A stretch of DNA of 14,512 nt, taken from DASPXK01 sp035637315. Lineage in GTDB: Bacteria > Chloroflexota > UBA6077 > JACCZL01. Location of the stretch: positions 1-14,512 of the forward strand of contig DASPXK010000361.1 of NCBI GenBank assembly GCA_035637315.1, written 5' to 3'. A model generated the notes under the pieces. The model ran no database searches. It had not been told where the DNA came from and was given only the letters and a program-made list of their open reading frames with translations. Within the stretch, counting starts at the first letter, position 1, and each line of letters starts with the position of its first letter. Shown in pieces: positions 1-7,456 of this stretch. Position numbers and translations under genes: made by a program.

Positions 1-83
1 AGGAGAATCCGGTCCGACAGGCCGAGGATGGCGAGGATCCTGACCGAATCCTTGCCTGACCGCCCGTCTCCCCGGTCGTCCAT
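1..83 (-). CDS. Possible N-terminal fragment of an unidentified protein, cut by window edge
   Basis: An ATG at 83-81 on the minus strand is preceded by AAGG with a 4-nt spacer and opens a frame that runs to the window edge without a stop (27 codons). The visible peptide is charged at first (acidic, basic and Gly residues) and then hydrophobic (VRILAILGLSDRIL), which could be the start of a membrane segment. It lies 64 nt downstream of the glycosyltransferase at 148-1335 on the same strand, so it could be the next gene of the same glycan locus. The fragment is too short to assign a family or to exclude chance; the start choice rests only on the AAGG. Confidence 0.35.
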   Translation of the reverse strand, partial: MDDRGDGRSGKDSVRILAILGLSDRIL

Positions 84-147
84 AGTGCCTTGGGGCCGAC
101 GCGGGCGCACGCCGTGCGCCCCTACCAGCTTCGTCAACTACTTGCAG

Positions 148-1335
148 TCAGCGCGACACGGCGCGATATACGTCGAGTGTGCGGCGGGCGGCCTCGGTCC
201 AGCTCAGGTCGGTGAGCGTCCGCTGGCGGCCCGCCTCTCCCAGGCGCAGCTCCAGGCTCGGATCGGCCAGCACCCGCGACAGGGCGTCGGCCAACGCTCG
301 TGGCTCGGCGGGCGAGACGAGCAGGCCGCTCTCGCCGTCGGCCACGATCTCGGGCAAGTCGCCGGTTGCCGTGGCGACGACGGCGCGGCCGAAACGCCAG
401 GCTGCCATCAGCATCCCGCTGGTGGTGGTCTGCCGATAGGGCAGCGCCACGACGTCGGCCGAGCAGAGATACGCCGCCAGCTCGGCGCGCGGCAGGTAGC
501 GCAGGTCGAGATGGACGCGGCCAAGCAGACCGAAGCTCTCCAGTGCTTGACGGTGCGGGCCGAACGGCTCGTTCGGGCGGCCGGCGACTACCAGCCAGGT
601 CCCCGGCTGAGCGGGCGCGAATCTGGCGAACGCATCGATCAGATCCGCGAGGCCCTTGTATGCCTCGATGAGCCCGATAAACAGCACCAACCGCGCATCG
701 AGCGGCAGGCCGAGCCGCCGCCGCGCCTCGTCGCGGCTTAGCTCGCGCTCGTCCTCGAGCAGTGGGCCATGTGGCGCCACCGCCACACGCTGCGCCGGCA
801 GGCCGAATCGATCCACCAGCTCCGCGGCGCCGCCGCGACTATGGACGATGATCGCGTCGGCGGCGTGGTACAGACGGCGGTACCGCTCGTGGTCGCAGAC
901 TCGCGCGGCGTGTGGCAGCAGGTTGTGGGCCGTGTAGACGACCGGCACGCCGCGCCAGCGAAGCCATCGCCAGAAAGCCCGATCCAGCTCCGGCGACGGG
1001 CTCCATTGGATGTGCACAACGTCCGGCCGCTGCCGCTCCAGTGCGGCCAGCAGGATCGCCCAATCCAACGGATACTCGGCCGCCTTCAGAAGGCGCCGCG
1101 CGGCCGGTCGCTCAGCCACCCACTCGCCGCCGAAGTGGCTGGTCGTGAGGCGAAAGAACGCATGCCTCAGCCGGTAACCGTCTGGCGACGGTAGGGCCTC
1201 GTAGAGGAAGCGCGAAGTTGCCAGTTCTATGTTGCACCCAGCCGCGACGAGTGCTCGGCACAGCGCGCGATCGTAGGGCGGCGTGTTCGCGTTCGCGTCT
1301 AGCACCAACACCCGCGTCGGGCGAGCAGATATCAT
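148..1335 (-). CDS. Glycosyltransferase family 4-like protein (GT-B fold)
   Basis: This 395-aa protein is a probable retaining GT-B glycosyltransferase that moves a sugar from a nucleotide-sugar donor to a glycan or lipid-linked acceptor on the cytoplasmic side. The N-terminal half carries a first Rossmann strand (RVLVLDAN, about residues 8-15), DVVHIQWS (105-112) and YTAHN (134-138). The C-terminal donor-binding half carries APHG (187-190), a YKGL segment (226-229) and the region TSGMLMAAWRFGRAVVATAT (305-324), followed by PEIV, typical of GT4 enzymes. The ATG at 1335 is chosen because AAGG lies 7 nt upstream and the Rossmann strand starts directly after it; the frame stays open to 1749 but that part is antisense to the next glycosyltransferase. 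Donor, acceptor and linkage cannot be told. The neighbouring glycosyltransferase suggests a polysaccharide locus. Confidence 0.85.
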   Translation of the reverse strand: MISARPTRVLVLDANANTPPYDRALCRALVAAGCNIELATSRFLYEALPSPDGYRLRHAFFRLTTSHFGGEWVAERPAARRLLKAAEYPLDWAILLAALERQRPDVVHIQWSPSPELDRAFWRWLRWRGVPVVYTAHNLLPHAARVCDHERYRRLYHAADAIIVHSRGGAAELVDRFGLPAQRVAVAPHGPLLEDERELSRDEARRRLGLPLDARLVLFIGLIEAYKGLADLIDAFARFAPAQPGTWLVVAGRPNEPFGPHRQALESFGLLGRVHLDLRYLPRAELAAYLCSADVVALPYRQTTTSGMLMAAWRFGRAVVATATGDLPEIVADGESGLLVSPAEPRALADALSRVLADPSLELRLGEAGRQRTLTDLSWTEAARRTLDVYRAVSR

Positions 1336-1344
1336 GCTCGGACC

Positions 1345-2577
1345 TTGCGTGTGCTGATCCTGACTCACCACTATCCTCCAGAGGTCGGGGCGCCCCAGAC
1401 TAGGCTGAGTGAGACCGCCGTCTTCTTGAAGTCGCGCGGGCACGACGTCAGCGTGGTCACCGCCCTCCCGTCCTATCCAACGGGCGTCATCCCGCCATCT
1501 TACCGTGGCCGGGTCGTGTGTGCTGAGCTGATCGATGCCATCCCCGTCGTTCGCACCTGGACGTATGCGAAACCAGGCTCGTCGGCGCGTCTGCGGCTGG
1601 CCAACCAGCTCTCGTTCGCGCTCTCCGCGCCACTGGCCCTGGCGCGTATCGGCAAACGTGACGTGGTCCTGGTGGAGAGCCCGCCACTGTTCCTGGGTCC
1701 GACGGGGGCGTTGTTCGCTCGCCTCCTTCGGGCCCCGCTCGTGCTTCACGTATCTGACCTATGGCCAGCCGTACCGATTCAGCTCGGCGCCCTCCGAAAC
1801 CATTCCCTGATCTGGATGGCTGAGCGATTCGAGCGGATAGTCTACGCCCTGGCCGAGCGCCTGATCGTCGTCACACAGGTCTGGGCCGACCAGCTCGTCA
1901 GCCAGGGCGTCCCGGCCGCGAAGATCAGCCTGGTGACCAACGGCGCTGACCCCGACTTTCTCGATCCGGCCGCGTCGGCCGGCGAACGCGAACGTCTGCG
2001 GTCCGAGCTGGCGCTCGAAGGCAACACGGCGTTCATCTGCCTCGGGACCGTCAGCACCGTGTACGACTACGAGCTGATCCTGCGGGCTGCCAAGAAGCTC
2101 GCGGCTCGCTCCGACCTACGCTTCCTGATCGTTGGCGACGGGTCCCAGGCGCCGATGCTGCGGGACCAGGTCGCCGAGCTCGGACTGTCCAACGTTAGGC
2201 TGCTGCGAGCCCAGCCGCGCCAGCGCGCGCGTGGACTGCTGGCCGCGGCCGACATCTCGATGACTCCGATTCGGCCGTTGCCGGTCACCGCGGGCCAGCT
2301 TCCCGTCCGCGTGCTGGAGGCGATGGCGATGGCCCGCCCGGTCCTGTTAGCCGGACGCGGCGAGGCGCGCAAGCTGGTGGAAGAGAGCGGGGCCGGGATA
2401 GCAGTCGATCCGGGCGACGCCGAGGCCTTCACCGAAGCGCTCGTCAGGCTCAGCTCCGACGCCAAACTGCGCGACGAGATGGGCGCCCGTGGAAGGGAAG
2501 CGATCCTGGCGCGCTTCTCGCGGTCCCAGGTGGCCGAAGGGATCGAGCGTGCGCTGTTGACGGCGGTTGGCTTCTAG
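1345..2577 (+). CDS. Glycosyltransferase family 4-like protein, WcaI-type (GT-B fold)
   Basis: This 410-aa protein resembles WcaI-like group 1 glycosyltransferases of exopolysaccharide and capsule clusters. It opens with the characteristic RVLILTHHYPPEVGAPQTR (residues 2-20), continues through SDLWP (137-141) and VTNGADPDF (197-205), and ends with the donor-binding region RFLIVGDG (259-266) and LPVRVLEAMAMARPVLL (319-335), where Glu325 sits in the usual EX7E-like helix. The start is TTG at 1345, only 9 nt from the divergent glycosyltransferase start; GTG at 1351 is the alternative. No good Shine-Dalgarno precedes either. The Rossmann strand begins at residue 2, so a later start is unlikely, and an in-frame TAG at 1300 bounds extension. 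The stop shares the CTAG at 2574-2577 with the convergent rhomboid gene. Sugar specificity is unknown. Confidence 0.87.
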   Translation: MRVLILTHHYPPEVGAPQTRLSETAVFLKSRGHDVSVVTALPSYPTGVIPPSYRGRVVCAELIDAIPVVRTWTYAKPGSSARLRLANQLSFALSAPLALARIGKRDVVLVESPPLFLGPTGALFARLLRAPLVLHVSDLWPAVPIQLGALRNHSLIWMAERFERIVYALAERLIVVTQVWADQLVSQGVPAAKISLVTNGADPDFLDPAASAGERERLRSELALEGNTAFICLGTVSTVYDYELILRAAKKLAARSDLRFLIVGDGSQAPMLRDQVAELGLSNVRLLRAQPRQRARGLLAAADISMTPIRPLPVTAGQLPVRVLEAMAMARPVLLAGRGEARKLVEESGAGIAVDPGDAEAFTEALVRLSSDAKLRDEMGARGREAILARFSRSQVAEGIERALLTAVGF

Positions 2578-3278
2578 CGCCGATAGGCCAGGTCGTACCA
2601 GCGCCTGGGCTGGCGGAGCAACATGACCAGAGGGAGTCCGGCGATGAAGCCGCCGACGTGGGCCCAGAAGGCGACGCCGGTGGTCTGTTCGGACGGCGCC
2701 AGCGACGCAACACCCAGGAAGAGCTGGGTGATGAACCAGAACCCGATCATGATGATCGCTGGGACCCGCGTCACGGTGATGAAGGGTCCCAGGAACAGCA
2801 GGGTTCGGATCGTGGCGCTGGGAAAGAGCACGAAATAACCGGCCAGCACGCCGGCGATCGCCCCGCTAGCGCCGATGCTCGGCGTCTGCGACCCCCAGTT
2901 GAAGAAGATGTGGGTTCCACTCGCCGCCAGGCCGCACAGGAAATAAAACAACAAGAAGCGGAAGTGTCCCAGTCGGTCCTCTACGTTATCGCCAAAGATC
3001 CATAGAAACAGCATATTGCCGACAATATGCAGGAGCCCGCCGTGTAGAAACATCGAGGTGAAGAGCGTCGTGAGGTAAATCCCGCCGGGCGCCGGGGGTG
3101 GGATGTCCTGGTTACGCGCGAACTCGAGCGGCACGACCCCGGCCGAGCGGAAGAGGCCCTCTACCCCATCCCCCAGCGAGAGCTCGTAGACGTAGACGGC
3201 GACGTTGGCGACGACGAGCATGAACGTAACGATCGGTGTCAGCCGACGCGGCCCAGGGTCGTCGCCAATCGGGATCAT
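2574..3278 (-). CDS. Rhomboid family intramembrane serine protease
   Basis: This is a 234-aa polytopic membrane protein that cleaves substrates within the bilayer using a Ser-His dyad. The first membrane segment is at about residues 14-33. A periplasmic-side loop (about 34-70) leads to HGGLLHIVGNMLFLWIFGDN (79-98) with the conserved His79/His84/Asn88 of the rhomboid second helix. The catalytic serine is Ser138 in SIGASGAIAGVLAGY (134-148) and the catalytic histidine is His207 in WAHVGGFIAG (205-214). The length is normal for a simple six-helix bacterial rhomboid without extra domains. The ATG at 3278 is followed by a short polar N-terminus; no strong Shine-Dalgarno is visible. It is divergent from the EF-G-like gene and convergent with the upstream glycosyltransferase. 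The substrate is unknown. Confidence 0.93.
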   Translation of the reverse strand: MIPIGDDPGPRRLTPIVTFMLVVANVAVYVYELSLGDGVEGLFRSAGVVPLEFARNQDIPPPAPGGIYLTTLFTSMFLHGGLLHIVGNMLFLWIFGDNVEDRLGHFRFLLFYFLCGLAASGTHIFFNWGSQTPSIGASGAIAGVLAGYFVLFPSATIRTLLFLGPFITVTRVPAIIMIGFWFITQLFLGVASLAPSEQTTGVAFWAHVGGFIAGLPLVMLLRQPRRWYDLAYRR

Positions 3279-3309
3279 CGATCAGCTCGCAGAGGCGCTC
3301 AAGACTCGA

Positions 3310-3318
3310 TGGTATAAT
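3310..3318 (+). promoter_or_regulatory. Extended -10 promoter for the EF-G-like gene
   Basis: TGGTATAAT is a perfect TATAAT preceded by the TGn extension. No convincing -35 hexamer sits 16-18 nt upstream, as is common for extended -10 promoters. Transcription would start near 3325, giving a leader of about 113 nt before the ATG at 3439. The hexamer lies in an almost palindromic 11-mer (GGTATAATACC, 3311-3321), so the minus strand reads TATTAT over the same bases and could serve the rhomboid gene. Prediction from sequence only. Confidence 0.6.
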
Positions 3319-3425
3319 ACCCGGCCGCCGCCGAAACCTTGCCTCGCCATCCCTTCTTAGCTGCCCTTCCTTCGCTTAGCCTCCGCATATCGTGACCCCA
3401 TCTTGAACTATCTCGACTAGCTGGT

Positions 3426-3432
3426 AAAGGAG
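3426..3432 (+). promoter_or_regulatory. Strong ribosome binding site of the EF-G-like gene
   Basis: AAAGGAG ends 6 nt before the ATG at 3439. It is the best Shine-Dalgarno in the window and fixes the start of the EF-G-like protein. Confidence 0.8.
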
Positions 3433-3438
3433 TCGGCT

Positions 3439-5493
3439 ATGAAGTCGTACGACGCCGACCACGTCTTCAACGTTGCGCTCGTCTCCCACGGGGGTGCCGG
3501 CAAGACGTCGCTGGTGGAGGCGATGCTGTTTCGGGCCGGCGCCATCACTCGGCTTGGGAGCGTCGAGGAGGGCAACACGACTACCGACTTCGACGCCGAC
3601 GAGCTGAAGCGCAAAATGTCGGTCAGCCTGGCCCTCGCCCCACTGGAGTGGCGCGACAGCAAGGTCAACCTGCTCGACACCCCGGGCTACGCTGACTTCT
3701 TTGGCGAGGTGGTTCAGGGTGTTCACGTCGCCGATGGGGTGATCGTCGTGGTGGACGGTCCGTCTGGCGTCCAGGTCGGCACGGAGCAGGTCTGGCGGGC
3801 CGCCGACGCGCGCGACCTGCCACGCCTCGTGTTCGTGAACAAGCTCGAGCGAGAGAATGCCGACTACGGGCGCGTCTTGGATGGGCTTCGCGAGCGGTAC
3901 GGCAAGCACCTCGTGCCGATGACGGTGCCGATCGGGCAGGAACACGGCTTCAGCGGCGTCGTCGAGCTGGTCGGACGATGTGTCTATCAGGGCGACGCCC
4001 GCGAGCCCTCGAGCGAGGTTCCAGCCGATGCCGTCGAGCTGATCGATCGCCATCGCGAGACGCTAATCGAGGCGCTGTGCGAGCTGGACGACGATCTTCT
4101 GAACAAGTACCTGGAGGGTGAGGAGATCGATGAGGCCGAGCTCAGGGCCGCGCTCGCGACGGGCGTTCGAGCGGGCAAAGTAGTGCCAGTCCTGTGTGGT
4201 TCGGCAGCGCGTCAGATCGGCGTGGACTGCCTGCTGGACGCGCTCGTGACGGTTCTTCCGCCCGCGGCCGCGACGAGCATCCCACTGGCGGAGGGCAGCG
4301 CGGCGGCGCCGGATGGGACGCTGGCCGCACTGGCCTTCAAGACCATCTCGGATCCCTTTATCGGTCGGCTCTCCTACGTACGCGTATATTCGGGCGTCTT
4401 CCAGTCGGATAGTCACGTCTGGAACGCGAGCAAGTCGCGCGAGGAGCGAGTCGGCCAGCTCTTCATTATGCGCGGCAAGTCTCAGGAGCCGACACAGAAG
4501 ATCGGAGCCGGGGACATCGGCGTCGTACCCAAACTGGCCGAGACGTCGACCGGCGACACGTTGACTCAGAAGGACAAGCCGGCCACGTTGGCGCGGCCGA
4601 TCTTCCCCGAGACCTCATATTCGGCCTCGATCCACCCGAAAACGCGCGCCGACGTGGACAAGCTGAGCACGGCTCTGAGTCGGATCATGGAAGAGGACCC
4701 CACCCTCAAGGTTCGCCGCGAGGCGTCGACCGGTGAGACGATCATGTCCGGACTGGGCGAGTCGCACGTGACGATCGCTGCCGAGCGACTTCAGCGCAAG
4801 TACGGCGTCAACGTCGAGGTCGGTGTCCCCAAGGTCCCCTATCGTGAGACGATCACTGGCTCGGCCAAAGCACAGGGACGTTTCGTTCGCCAAACCGGCG
4901 GACATGGCCAGTACGGCGTCTGTTCCTTGGAGGTCGAGCCCCTCGAGCGGGGCGGCGACTTCGAGTTTGTCGACAAGATCGTGGGCGGGGTTGTCCCCAG
5001 GCAGTTCATCCCGGCGGTCGAGAAGGGCGTCCGCGAAGCGATGGAAAGCGGTAACCTGGCCGGTTTCCCCGTCGTGGACGTGCGGGTGTCGCTGTATGAC
5101 GGCAAGTACCACCCCGTCGACTCGTCCGAGCAGGCGTTCAGAATGGCGGGCTCGCTCGGCTTCAAGCAGGCGGTCGCCGAGGCTCGTCCGACGCTGCTCG
5201 AGCCGATCATGCAGGTCGAGATCACCGTTCCTGACGAGTTCACCGGCGACGTGATGGGTGATCTGAACGGGCGGCGCGCGCGGGTCCAGGGCATGAATCC
5301 CGCCAGTGGCTACACCAGCATCGAGGCGCAGGTGCCGCAGGCGGAGATGCTCCGCTACGCGACCGAGCTGCGCTCGATGACCCAGGGCCGGGGCATCTAT
5401 TCGATGCGCTTTTCGCACTACGAGGAGGTCCCGCCGCACGCCGCCCAGAAGGTGATCGAGGAGCGCAAGAAGCAGGTGGCCGACAAGGCGTAA
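3439..5493 (+). CDS. Elongation factor G-like translational GTPase (EF-G2 type)
   Basis: This 684-aa protein has the full five-domain EF-G architecture: G domain about 1-275, domain II about 290-375, III about 390-465, IV about 466-590 and V to the end. The P-loop is SHGGAGKT (16-23) instead of AHIDAGKT. Switch II is DTPGYADF (80-87), with Tyr84 where canonical EF-G has its catalytic His. G4 reads NKLE (134-137) instead of NKxD. The usual RGITI of switch I is replaced by RKMSV (58-62). Domain IV (FVRQTGGHGQYG, 482-493) and the YHPVDSSEQAF segment (557-567) are well conserved. These features fit the EF-G2/FusA2 paralogue group rather than the str-operon EF-G. In mycobacteria such a paralogue has been reported to lack ribosome-dependent GTPase activity. 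The role here is unknown. It appears monocistronic, with its own promoter and ribosome binding site; its last Ala codon and stop fall in a tandem repeat. Confidence 0.9.
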   Translation: MKSYDADHVFNVALVSHGGAGKTSLVEAMLFRAGAITRLGSVEEGNTTTDFDADELKRKMSVSLALAPLEWRDSKVNLLDTPGYADFFGEVVQGVHVADGVIVVVDGPSGVQVGTEQVWRAADARDLPRLVFVNKLERENADYGRVLDGLRERYGKHLVPMTVPIGQEHGFSGVVELVGRCVYQGDAREPSSEVPADAVELIDRHRETLIEALCELDDDLLNKYLEGEEIDEAELRAALATGVRAGKVVPVLCGSAARQIGVDCLLDALVTVLPPAAATSIPLAEGSAAAPDGTLAALAFKTISDPFIGRLSYVRVYSGVFQSDSHVWNASKSREERVGQLFIMRGKSQEPTQKIGAGDIGVVPKLAETSTGDTLTQKDKPATLARPIFPETSYSASIHPKTRADVDKLSTALSRIMEEDPTLKVRREASTGETIMSGLGESHVTIAAERLQRKYGVNVEVGVPKVPYRETITGSAKAQGRFVRQTGGHGQYGVCSLEVEPLERGGDFEFVDKIVGGVVPRQFIPAVEKGVREAMESGNLAGFPVVDVRVSLYDGKYHPVDSSEQAFRMAGSLGFKQAVAEARPTLLEPIMQVEITVPDEFTGDVMGDLNGRRARVQGMNPASGYTSIEAQVPQAEMLRYATELRSMTQGRGIYSMRFSHYEEVPPHAAQKVIEERKKQVADKA

Positions 5494-5593
5494 CTTTTCA
5501 CTGCAGAGGCGTAAGTTTTCACCGCAGAGGACACAGAGGAACGCAGAGGTTATTCTCCAGACTTCCTCTGCGTAACTCAGTGCCCTCTGCGGT
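5488..5593. repeat. Compound repeat: 21-nt tandem duplication plus imperfect inverted repeat
   Basis: Two copies of a 21-nt unit (5488-5508 and 5509-5529) match at 19 of 21 positions and include the GCG-TAA end of the EF-G-like gene. An inverted repeat overlaps the second copy. Its outer arms ACCGCAGAGG (5521-5530) and CCTCTGCGGT (5584-5593) pair perfectly. Its inner arms ACGCAGAGG (5541-5549) and CCTCTGCGT (5565-5573) also pair perfectly, around a 15-nt loop. The core GCAGAGG occurs three times on the plus strand and its complement twice. The element fills the gap between the convergent EF-G-like and ribF genes, and its outer end touches the ribF TAA. There is no transposase or U-tract. It looks like a non-autonomous dispersed intergenic palindrome. 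Confidence 0.8.
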
Positions 5594-6489
5594 TACATCT
5601 CGAGGCGCGCCGCTCTGGCCGCTTCGACGTCACGGGCGATCTGGTCGCGGAGGGCGTCGATCGATTCGAAGCGGCGGACATCGCGGATACGATCGACGAA
5701 GTCGACGGCCAGCTCTGAGCCGTACAGGTCACCCTCAAAGTCGAGCAGGTGGACCTCCAAGAGGCGGTCAGCCTCCTGGAAAGTGGGCCGCGCGCCCAGG
5801 TTGACCACCGCCCGCCATTCGCATCTCTCGCGCGGCGCCACGGCCGCGTAGACGCCGTCGGCGGGCAGCGCCCGGCGAGGGTCGGGGCGGATGTTGGCAG
5901 TCGGGAACCCGAGCTGACGCCCGCGGGAGGCACCCTGCTCCACCTGGCCCGCTACGCGGTACCGCCGGCCCAATAGCTGGTTGGCATGGCGGACGTTGCC
6001 CTGTGCCAGGAGGTTCCGAATAAACGTGCTCGAGATGACCTCGCGATCAACCTTCTGGGGCGGCACGACGTGGATCGCGAAACCGTCGACTCGCCCAATC
6101 TCAACCAGCGCTGGGATGGTGCCCGAGCGGTCGCGCCCGATGGCGTGGTCGGCGCCCACCCACAGCTCGGCGAGCCGATACTTGTCCTGGATCAGGGTGA
6201 GGAATTGCTCCGGTGACAGCATTGACAATTCGTGGGTGAAGTCGAAGACGAGCACGTGGGCGAGTCCCAGCTGGCGTAGGATTCGCTCCTTCTCAGCCCG
6301 ATCTGTCAGGTAGGTCAGGTGTCGCTCTGGATACAGCACCAGGTCCGGCAGCGGATCAAAGGTGACGCACAAGCTGTCCACGCCCAGCGCCCGAGCGCGG
6401 TCCACGACCTGTCCGAGCAGAAGCTGGTGGCCCCGATGAACGCCATCGAACGCGCCGATGGTCGCGACGACAGGAGAACGCTGGGACAT
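5593..6489 (-). CDS. ribF: Bifunctional riboflavin kinase / FAD synthetase
   Basis: RibF phosphorylates riboflavin to FMN and then adenylylates FMN to FAD in the cytoplasm. The 298-aa protein has the N-terminal FMN adenylyltransferase domain with FDGVHRGHQ (residues 14-22, containing the nucleotidyltransferase HxGH motif His18-His21) and VISSTFIRNLL (151-161). The C-terminal riboflavin kinase domain has GFPTANI (194-200) and the expected catalytic Glu245 in LLEVHLLDFEGDLYG. The length is normal for the family. The start ATG at 6489 lies 7 nt after the truB stop, with a weak AGGGG ahead of it, so translation is probably coupled to truB. It is the last gene of the minus-strand operon; the stop TAA touches the repeat element beyond it. 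Confidence 0.96.
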   Translation of the reverse strand: MSQRSPVVATIGAFDGVHRGHQLLLGQVVDRARALGVDSLCVTFDPLPDLVLYPERHLTYLTDRAEKERILRQLGLAHVLVFDFTHELSMLSPEQFLTLIQDKYRLAELWVGADHAIGRDRSGTIPALVEIGRVDGFAIHVVPPQKVDREVISSTFIRNLLAQGNVRHANQLLGRRYRVAGQVEQGASRGRQLGFPTANIRPDPRRALPADGVYAAVAPRERCEWRAVVNLGARPTFQEADRLLEVHLLDFEGDLYGSELAVDFVDRIRDVRRFESIDALRDQIARDVEAARAARLEM

Positions 6490-6496
6490 GACACCC

Positions 6497-7456
6497 CTAC
6501 TCGAAGGCCAGCTTAGGCTGCCAGACCCCCCGCGCTCGGTCGGACCTCGCCAGCCCGAGCAGCCTGCCGCGAGTATCGTACACGCGCACGAGGCCGTCGT
6601 GAGCTTGCTCGTGGGCCTGGGCCGGCCAGGCTCGACCGTGCCGAAAGTCGATCTGCCGGGCCGGCTCGACGATCACCGCCGGCAGCTCGCCGAGGACGAT
6701 GTCGGGCGGCAGCAGGACGTGATCGAGCTGGCCGCTACGAGTCGCCGACTCGAGCTCATCCAGCGAGACCGCATCTGCCAGGCGAAAGGGGCCCACCCAG
6801 AGACGGACAAGCCTCCCCAGATGAGCACCACAGCCGAGCCGCTCGCCGATATCGCGGGCGATGGAGCGGATGTATGTGCCCTTGGAACAGGCGACGCTCA
6901 GAGCAAGCCGAGGTGGCCGCCACCATTCGAGTGTCAAATTGCGCACGGTTACCTCGCGGGGTTGAAGGGCTACGTCTTCGCCGCTTCGGGCGAGCTGGTA
7001 CGCTCGCCGTCCGGCCACCTTCACGGCCGAGTACCGCGGTGGGCGCTGGACGATTCTCCCGCGGAACGCAGCGAGCCCGGCCTCGAGCGCCGCCATGTCC
7101 AGCGCCGAGACCGGGCTGGTCTCGAGCACTTCGCCCTCGGCGTCGTCCGTGCTGGTCCGAACGCCCAGCACCAGCTCCGCGTAGTATCCCTTGTCGGCAT
7201 CCGCCAGCCGGCCCACGAGCCGTGTAGCCCTCCCCACGGCGATCGGTAGCACGCCCTCGGCAGCGGGGTCCAGGGTTCCGGCGTGGCCGATCCGTCGAAT
7301 ACCGAGCGTCCGCCGGACGATCGCGACCACGTCGTGCGAGGTGAAGCCAGGCTCCTTGCAGATGTTGATGAAACCAGTAGCGAGTTGCGAGTCGCGAGTT
7401 GGGACTTCGTCATCGCTCGTGGGCTCGCCACTCGGTACTCGCCACTCGCTACTCAC
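6497..7456 (-). CDS. truB: tRNA pseudouridine(55) synthase, with a repeat-derived N-terminus
   Basis: TruB converts U55 of the tRNA T-loop to pseudouridine. The core starts at GFINICKEPGFTSHDVV (residues 28-44 of the chosen protein), the segment that begins normal TruB proteins, followed by GHAGTLDP (57-64) with catalytic Asp63, then RYSAVKVAGRRAY and KGTYIRSIARDIGERLG. A C-terminal PUA-like region follows. No ATG, GTG or TTG lies in frame just before residue 28. The nearest is GTG at 7456, which overlaps the rbfA end by 8 nt (GTGAGTAG) and has no Shine-Dalgarno. With that start the protein is 319 aa and residues 1-27 are encoded exactly by the inverted repeat at 7376-7460. A rare start at ATC codons nearer the core cannot be excluded. 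The function is certain; the start is uncertain. Confidence 0.9.
   Translation of the reverse strand: MSSEWRVPSGEPTSDDEVPTRDSQLATGFINICKEPGFTSHDVVAIVRRTLGIRRIGHAGTLDPAAEGVLPIAVGRATRLVGRLADADKGYYAELVLGVRTSTDDAEGEVLETSPVSALDMAALEAGLAAFRGRIVQRPPRYSAVKVAGRRAYQLARSGEDVALQPREVTVRNLTLEWWRPPRLALSVACSKGTYIRSIARDIGERLGCGAHLGRLVRLWVGPFRLADAVSLDELESATRSGQLDHVLLPPDIVLGELPAVIVEPARQIDFRHGRAWPAQAHEQAHDGLVRVYDTRGRLLGLARSDRARGVWQPKLAFE

Noticed and set aside
1336..1749. Open N-terminal extension of the minus-strand glycosyltransferase
   Set aside because: It is antisense to the conserved N-terminus of the divergent glycosyltransferase, has no family-like content, and the ATG at 1335 has a Shine-Dalgarno and starts at the Rossmann strand.
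4615..5439. Minus-strand ORF (274 codons) opposite the EF-G-like gene
   Set aside because: Shadow frame of conserved EF-G domains III-V; no independent start signal.
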